Part shown: positions 5,273 to 7,844 of the stretch, piece by piece | How the letters are laid out: each line of letters opens with the position of its first letter | Position numbering within the stretch: the first letter of the stretch is position 1 | The notes under the pieces: generated by a model | Databases searched by the model: none | Seen by the model: the letters and a program-made list of their open reading frames with translations, nothing else | What the model was told of the DNA's origin: nothing | Position numbers and translations under genes: made by a program | Source of the DNA: Legionellaceae bacterium | GTDB lineage: Bacteria; Pseudomonadota; Gammaproteobacteria; Legionellales; Legionellaceae | DNA: 7,844 bases | Assembly (NCBI GenBank): GCA_030696465.1 | Contig: JAUYSE010000103.1 | Span: 1-7,844 of the forward strand | Direction of reading: 5' to 3'

Positions 5273-5914
5273 ATGGCAGAAGATGCACTTGAAAAAATAA
5301 AGCTGCGGAATGATTTTTATAGAGATGGGCAAAGAAAAGCCTGGCTTGTTTTAATTGCTTCTATGGCGTTGAATATTTTTATGGGCTGGTTATTAGGTTA
5401 CCTCCTTACGCATCCGCCTTCTCCTCGATATTTTGCAACGAGCATTAATGGACGTATTACGCCTTTAATTCCGCTAAATGAGCCGAATCAATCAGACTCC
5501 GCAGTGCTTCAGTGGGCAAATCAGGCCGCGATTGCAGCATTCACCTATAACTTTGTGAATTATAGAGATGAGCTACAAGCGTCTTCAGGGTTTTTTACCT
5601 CCGAGGGGTGGTCTGAATTTTTAAATGCATTAGAGTCCTCCAATAACTTAGCCGCAGTAAAGGCTAAGAAATTAGTGGTGTCTGCCGTAGCAACAAGAGC
5701 TCCGGTTATTTTAGAAAAAGGGCCAATGAGTACCGGGAAATACTCATGGCGTATTCAAATGCCTATATTAGTGACTTATCAGAGTGCGAGTGAATTTACG
5801 CAGCAAAATAATGTGGTTACTTTGCTAGTTACTCGTGTCCCTACTATAAATTCTCCGCGAGGTATAGGGATAGAGCAATTTGTAGTTGGTCCAGCATCAA
5901 GTGAGGCGAGCTGA
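5273..5914 (+). CDS. icmL: Dot/Icm secretion inner-membrane protein IcmL (DotI)
   Basis: IcmL/DotI is the inner-membrane VirB8-like component of the type IVB apparatus; its periplasmic domain is known in Legionella to resemble VirB8. The 213 residues match the Legionella length of about 212. Seen here: a charged cytoplasmic N-terminus, a transmembrane helix (about 23-46), the segment YFATSINGRITPLIPLNEPN (53-72), and a folded periplasmic domain (about 75-205) that includes WANQAAIAAFTYNFVNYRDEL and FFTSEGWSEFLNAL, both typical of the IcmL family. The ATG at 5273 lies 10 bases after AGGA (5259-5262). Only one icmL copy is present here, in the expected place between icmM and icmK. The stop TGA overlaps the icmK start as TGATG, indicating translational coupling. 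Confidence 0.96.
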   Translation: MAEDALEKIKLRNDFYRDGQRKAWLVLIASMALNIFMGWLLGYLLTHPPSPRYFATSINGRITPLIPLNEPNQSDSAVLQWANQAAIAAFTYNFVNYRDELQASSGFFTSEGWSEFLNALESSNNLAAVKAKKLVVSAVATRAPVILEKGPMSTGKYSWRIQMPILVTYQSASEFTQQNNVVTLLVTRVPTINSPRGIGIEQFVVGPASSEAS

Positions 5915-6960
5915 TGTATGTTTATCGATGGGCATTGACAATGATTGCACGCTTGAGCTTGTTTCTTGGAGTTTTTTTAAGTACCGCTTATGCAGCAGGA
6001 GAACCTGACTCCGCACAGCAAGCGTTGCAACAGTTGAGATTATTACAAAGTAAACTGGCCACCCCTACGCCGAATTCTCCGGTTACGACCACCACTCCGT
6101 CTAGTGCAGTTACTCCAGCGCCGCCTGCTCCTCGACTGGCTCATCAAGAAGAAGTTGGGCCAGAAGATACGACAGAAGAAGAACAAGAAATTGTTGACGA
6201 TAAAGCATTTAAAGAGGTTACTCGAAAACTATATCCGCTATCCCCTGAAGAAATTATCCGTTTAAAACAGTTAGATAATACACAAGAATATGCAGAGACT
6301 TCTCCAGCGGGGGTTCCGCCTAAACCAACCGCGACGTCTCAATTCGTCAATTTATCTCCTGGATCAACCCCTCCGGTAATTCGTTTAGCGCAAGGATTTG
6401 TGTCTTCTTTAGTGTTTTTAGATTCGACAGGCGCGCCATGGCCTATCGCAGCATATGATTTAGGGGATCCGGCGGCATTTAGTATTCAATGGGATAAATC
6501 AGGGAATACGCTCATGATTCAAGCCAAAAAAAAATATACGTACGGTAATATGGCTATACGCTTAAAAGGGTTGAATACGCCGGTAATGCTGACCATGATC
6601 CCTGGACAGAAAGCAGTAGATTATCGCATTGATATGCGGGTACAAGGATATGGTCCTAATGCAAAAAATTTACCATCAGGAGATGGGCTACCTCCCAGTG
6701 CAGATAGTCTTTTATTAAATGTATTAGATGGCGTTCCACCGAATGGTTCTCAGCGTTTAGTTGTGAGTGGTGGCGATGCACGTGCTTGGTTGTTGAATGA
6801 AAAAATGTATGTGCGCACGAACTTAACCGTTTTATCTCCTGGTTGGGTGGCAAGTATGACCAGTGGAGACGGGATGCATGCATATGAAATGCAGAAGTCA
6901 CCAATACTCTTAGTATCTTGGCATGGGAAAGTAATGCAACTTAAAGTAGAAGGATTGTAG
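5914..6960 (+). CDS. icmK: Dot/Icm secretion core protein IcmK (DotH)
   Basis: IcmK/DotH is a periplasmic/outer-membrane component of the Dot/Icm core complex and forms the channel with IcmE/DotG and lipoproteins. The 348 residues (Legionella about 360) start with a Sec signal peptide, probable cleavage after A27 in S-T-A-Y-A. Next come a helical QQALQQLRLLQSKL stretch (about 35-48), a Pro/Thr-rich linker (about 50-75), an acidic patch (83-96), and the conserved PLSPEEIIRLKQL (108-120). The beta-rich C-terminal half includes FLDSTGAPWPIAAYDLGD (168-185), a hallmark of DotH/TraN-like proteins. The ATG at 5914 overlaps the icmL stop and has GAGG (5903-5906) seven bases before it. The in-frame ATG at 5941 also leaves a workable signal peptide and cannot be excluded. 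IcmE follows after three bases. Confidence 0.95.
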   Translation: MYVYRWALTMIARLSLFLGVFLSTAYAAGEPDSAQQALQQLRLLQSKLATPTPNSPVTTTTPSSAVTPAPPAPRLAHQEEVGPEDTTEEEQEIVDDKAFKEVTRKLYPLSPEEIIRLKQLDNTQEYAETSPAGVPPKPTATSQFVNLSPGSTPPVIRLAQGFVSSLVFLDSTGAPWPIAAYDLGDPAAFSIQWDKSGNTLMIQAKKKYTYGNMAIRLKGLNTPVMLTMIPGQKAVDYRIDMRVQGYGPNAKNLPSGDGLPPSADSLLLNVLDGVPPNGSQRLVVSGGDARAWLLNEKMYVRTNLTVLSPGWVASMTSGDGMHAYEMQKSPILLVSWHGKVMQLKVEGL

Positions 6961-6963
6961 CTC

Positions 6964-7844
6964 ATGGCTAGTAGATCAGAAAATTTAAAATCGTTATTTT
7001 CTAATACTCGTTCACGGGTCATTATTATATTCACGCTTATCCTTTTAGTCCTGATTATTTCTATTGGATTTATGAAATTTAGAACTGCTACTAGCATGGG
7101 TGTGCCCGCACTTTCTTCCGGCTTATCAGGCACTCCAGGGATACAATCTATTCCGGGGGCGCTCAATCAAACGGCTCAGTATGCTAAATTACAAGAGCAA
7201 CAGAATGTTCAACAAGCACAGGTTGCAGCAAAATCGGGAAATAGTGCTATCCCAACGATTATTCGTGCACAAGCGATTGGCCCCGGGGTCGGAGTAATTG
7301 GTAAGTCAGGGGGCGTAGGTTTTGTTTCTTTGGATCGAGAAAATGGCTACTCCAAAGAAGCATGGGAACAAAATGTGGCAAATGAGCATTGTAGTCGAGC
7401 GAGCATACAGGATGCTATTAATCAAGGCGCACAGCTCAGTGATTTGAGTTCGGCTTGTACTTGTCTTCAATTTAAAGCGGCAGGATATTCATTAAGTGCT
7501 TTGCAAAATACGTGTGACTGCAAAGGATTAAAAGCGGCAGGATACTCTGCAAAAGATTTGAAAAAAATAGGATATAGCGCCAAAAGGTTGAAACGTTGTG
7601 GGTTCAGTGCATGTGCTTTATTCGATGCAGGGTTTACTGCGCAAGAATTAAAAGATGCTGGTTTTACGGATGACGAATTACGTGGAGCAGGATTTACTGA
7701 AAAACAAATTGAGGCAGCAAATGGATTACCTCCTGGAGTAACATTTTCAGAGGTACAAAAAGCAGGATGTAACGTGGCTGCCTTAGAAAAATTGCGTGCA
7801 GCCGGGGTTTCAGCTGGAGAGATTCGAAAAACAAATGGATGTAG
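6964..7844 (+). CDS. icmE: Dot/Icm secretion core protein IcmE (DotG), 5' part
   Basis: The reading frame is open from the ATG at 6964 to the window edge (293 complete codons), with no stop; the C-terminus lies outside. AGAAGGA (6948-6954), inside the end of icmK, is a strong ribosome binding site nine bases upstream. IcmE/DotG is the central channel protein, anchored in the inner membrane and reaching to the outer membrane with a VirB10-like C-terminal domain (about 1050 residues in Legionella). Visible here: a short basic cytoplasmic start, one transmembrane segment (about 20-38), a Gly/Ala/Gln-rich periplasmic linker (about 40-120), and from about residue 160 tandem repeats of L-K-x-A-G-[YF]-[ST]-A-x-x. 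Cysteines at 143, 165, 167, 184, 186, 212, 217, 269 and 293 punctuate this region. The diagnostic VirB10-like domain is not in view, but the repeats and gene order make the call firm. Confidence 0.93.
   Translation, partial: MASRSENLKSLFSNTRSRVIIIFTLILLVLIISIGFMKFRTATSMGVPALSSGLSGTPGIQSIPGALNQTAQYAKLQEQQNVQQAQVAAKSGNSAIPTIIRAQAIGPGVGVIGKSGGVGFVSLDRENGYSKEAWEQNVANEHCSRASIQDAINQGAQLSDLSSACTCLQFKAAGYSLSALQNTCDCKGLKAAGYSAKDLKKIGYSAKRLKRCGFSACALFDAGFTAQELKDAGFTDDELRGAGFTEKQIEAANGLPPGVTFSEVQKAGCNVAALEKLRAAGVSAGEIRKTNGC
7528..7707 (+). repeat. Six tandem 30-base units encoding ten-residue IcmE repeats
   Basis: IcmE residues 189-248 form six consecutive ten-residue units of the pattern L-K-x-A-G-[YF]-[ST]-A-x-[DE], starting LKAAGYSAKD and ending LRGAGFTEKQ. 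A further unit (170-179) lies upstream, separated by a nine-residue cysteine-bearing spacer, and looser copies continue downstream. The DNA copies use different codons, so the repetition is held at protein level and is not a recent tandem duplication. Such repeats are a known feature of DotG and probably form an extended periplasmic solenoid or stalk. Confidence 0.85.

Noticed and set aside
6656..7166. Antisense frames over the end of icmK and start of icmE
   Set aside because: They lie opposite two well-supported genes, are rich in His/Ser/Pro without family features, and have no ribosome binding site that I can see.
7100..7297. 65-codon + strand frame inside icmE
   Set aside because: Out-of-frame reading of the IcmE linker; the IcmE frame is open throughout and has the strong start signal.

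Overview
This AT-rich window carries two blocks of genes, all on the + strand. The first is the near-universal bacterial cluster rpmH-rnpA-yidD-yidC-mnmE. The second is part of a Dot/Icm (type IVB) secretion operon in the order icmN-icmM-icmL-icmK-icmE (dotK-dotJ-dotI-dotH-dotG), whose last gene runs off the right edge. Chromosomally encoded Dot/Icm machinery is the hallmark of the Legionellales. The gammaproteobacterial style of the housekeeping cluster and the AT-rich codon use suggest an intracellular member of that order, such as a Coxiella, Rickettsiella, Aquicella or Berkiella relative. Genus and species cannot be fixed from the sequence alone.

Layout. Positions 1-557 hold no convincing gene. 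This AT-rich region contains one perfect DnaA box (278-286), one single-mismatch box (189-197), a hairpin, and a sigma70-type promoter (489-517) that should drive rpmH. Because oriC commonly lies just upstream of rpmH, the stretch is a candidate replication origin. Positions 558-1249 hold rpmH, rnpA and yidD packed end to end or overlapping. A 95-base gap containing a 14-bp perfect palindrome follows, then yidC (1345-2973) and mnmE (2960-4300), which overlap by 14 bases. A 75-base spacer with promoter-like elements leads into icmN at a TTG start (4376). IcmM, icmL, icmK and icmE follow with gaps of 31, 35, -1 and 3 bases.

How the genes work together. RpmH is a ribosomal protein. RnpA is the protein part of the tRNA-maturing RNase P. 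YidD and YidC serve membrane protein insertion. MnmE modifies tRNA wobble uridines. The second block builds the trans-envelope channel of the type IVB secretion system. IcmN (lipoprotein), IcmK (periplasmic/outer membrane) and IcmE (inner-membrane-anchored, reaching to the outer membrane) belong to the core complex. The paralogues IcmL and IcmM form the VirB8-like inner-membrane assembly.

The points most worth a second look are the direct fusion of the Dot/Icm block to mnmE (with no icmO/dotL upstream of icmN), the candidate origin, and the cysteine-punctuated ten-residue repeats of IcmE. The system itself is a known one. I see nothing here that I would call an entirely undescribed system.
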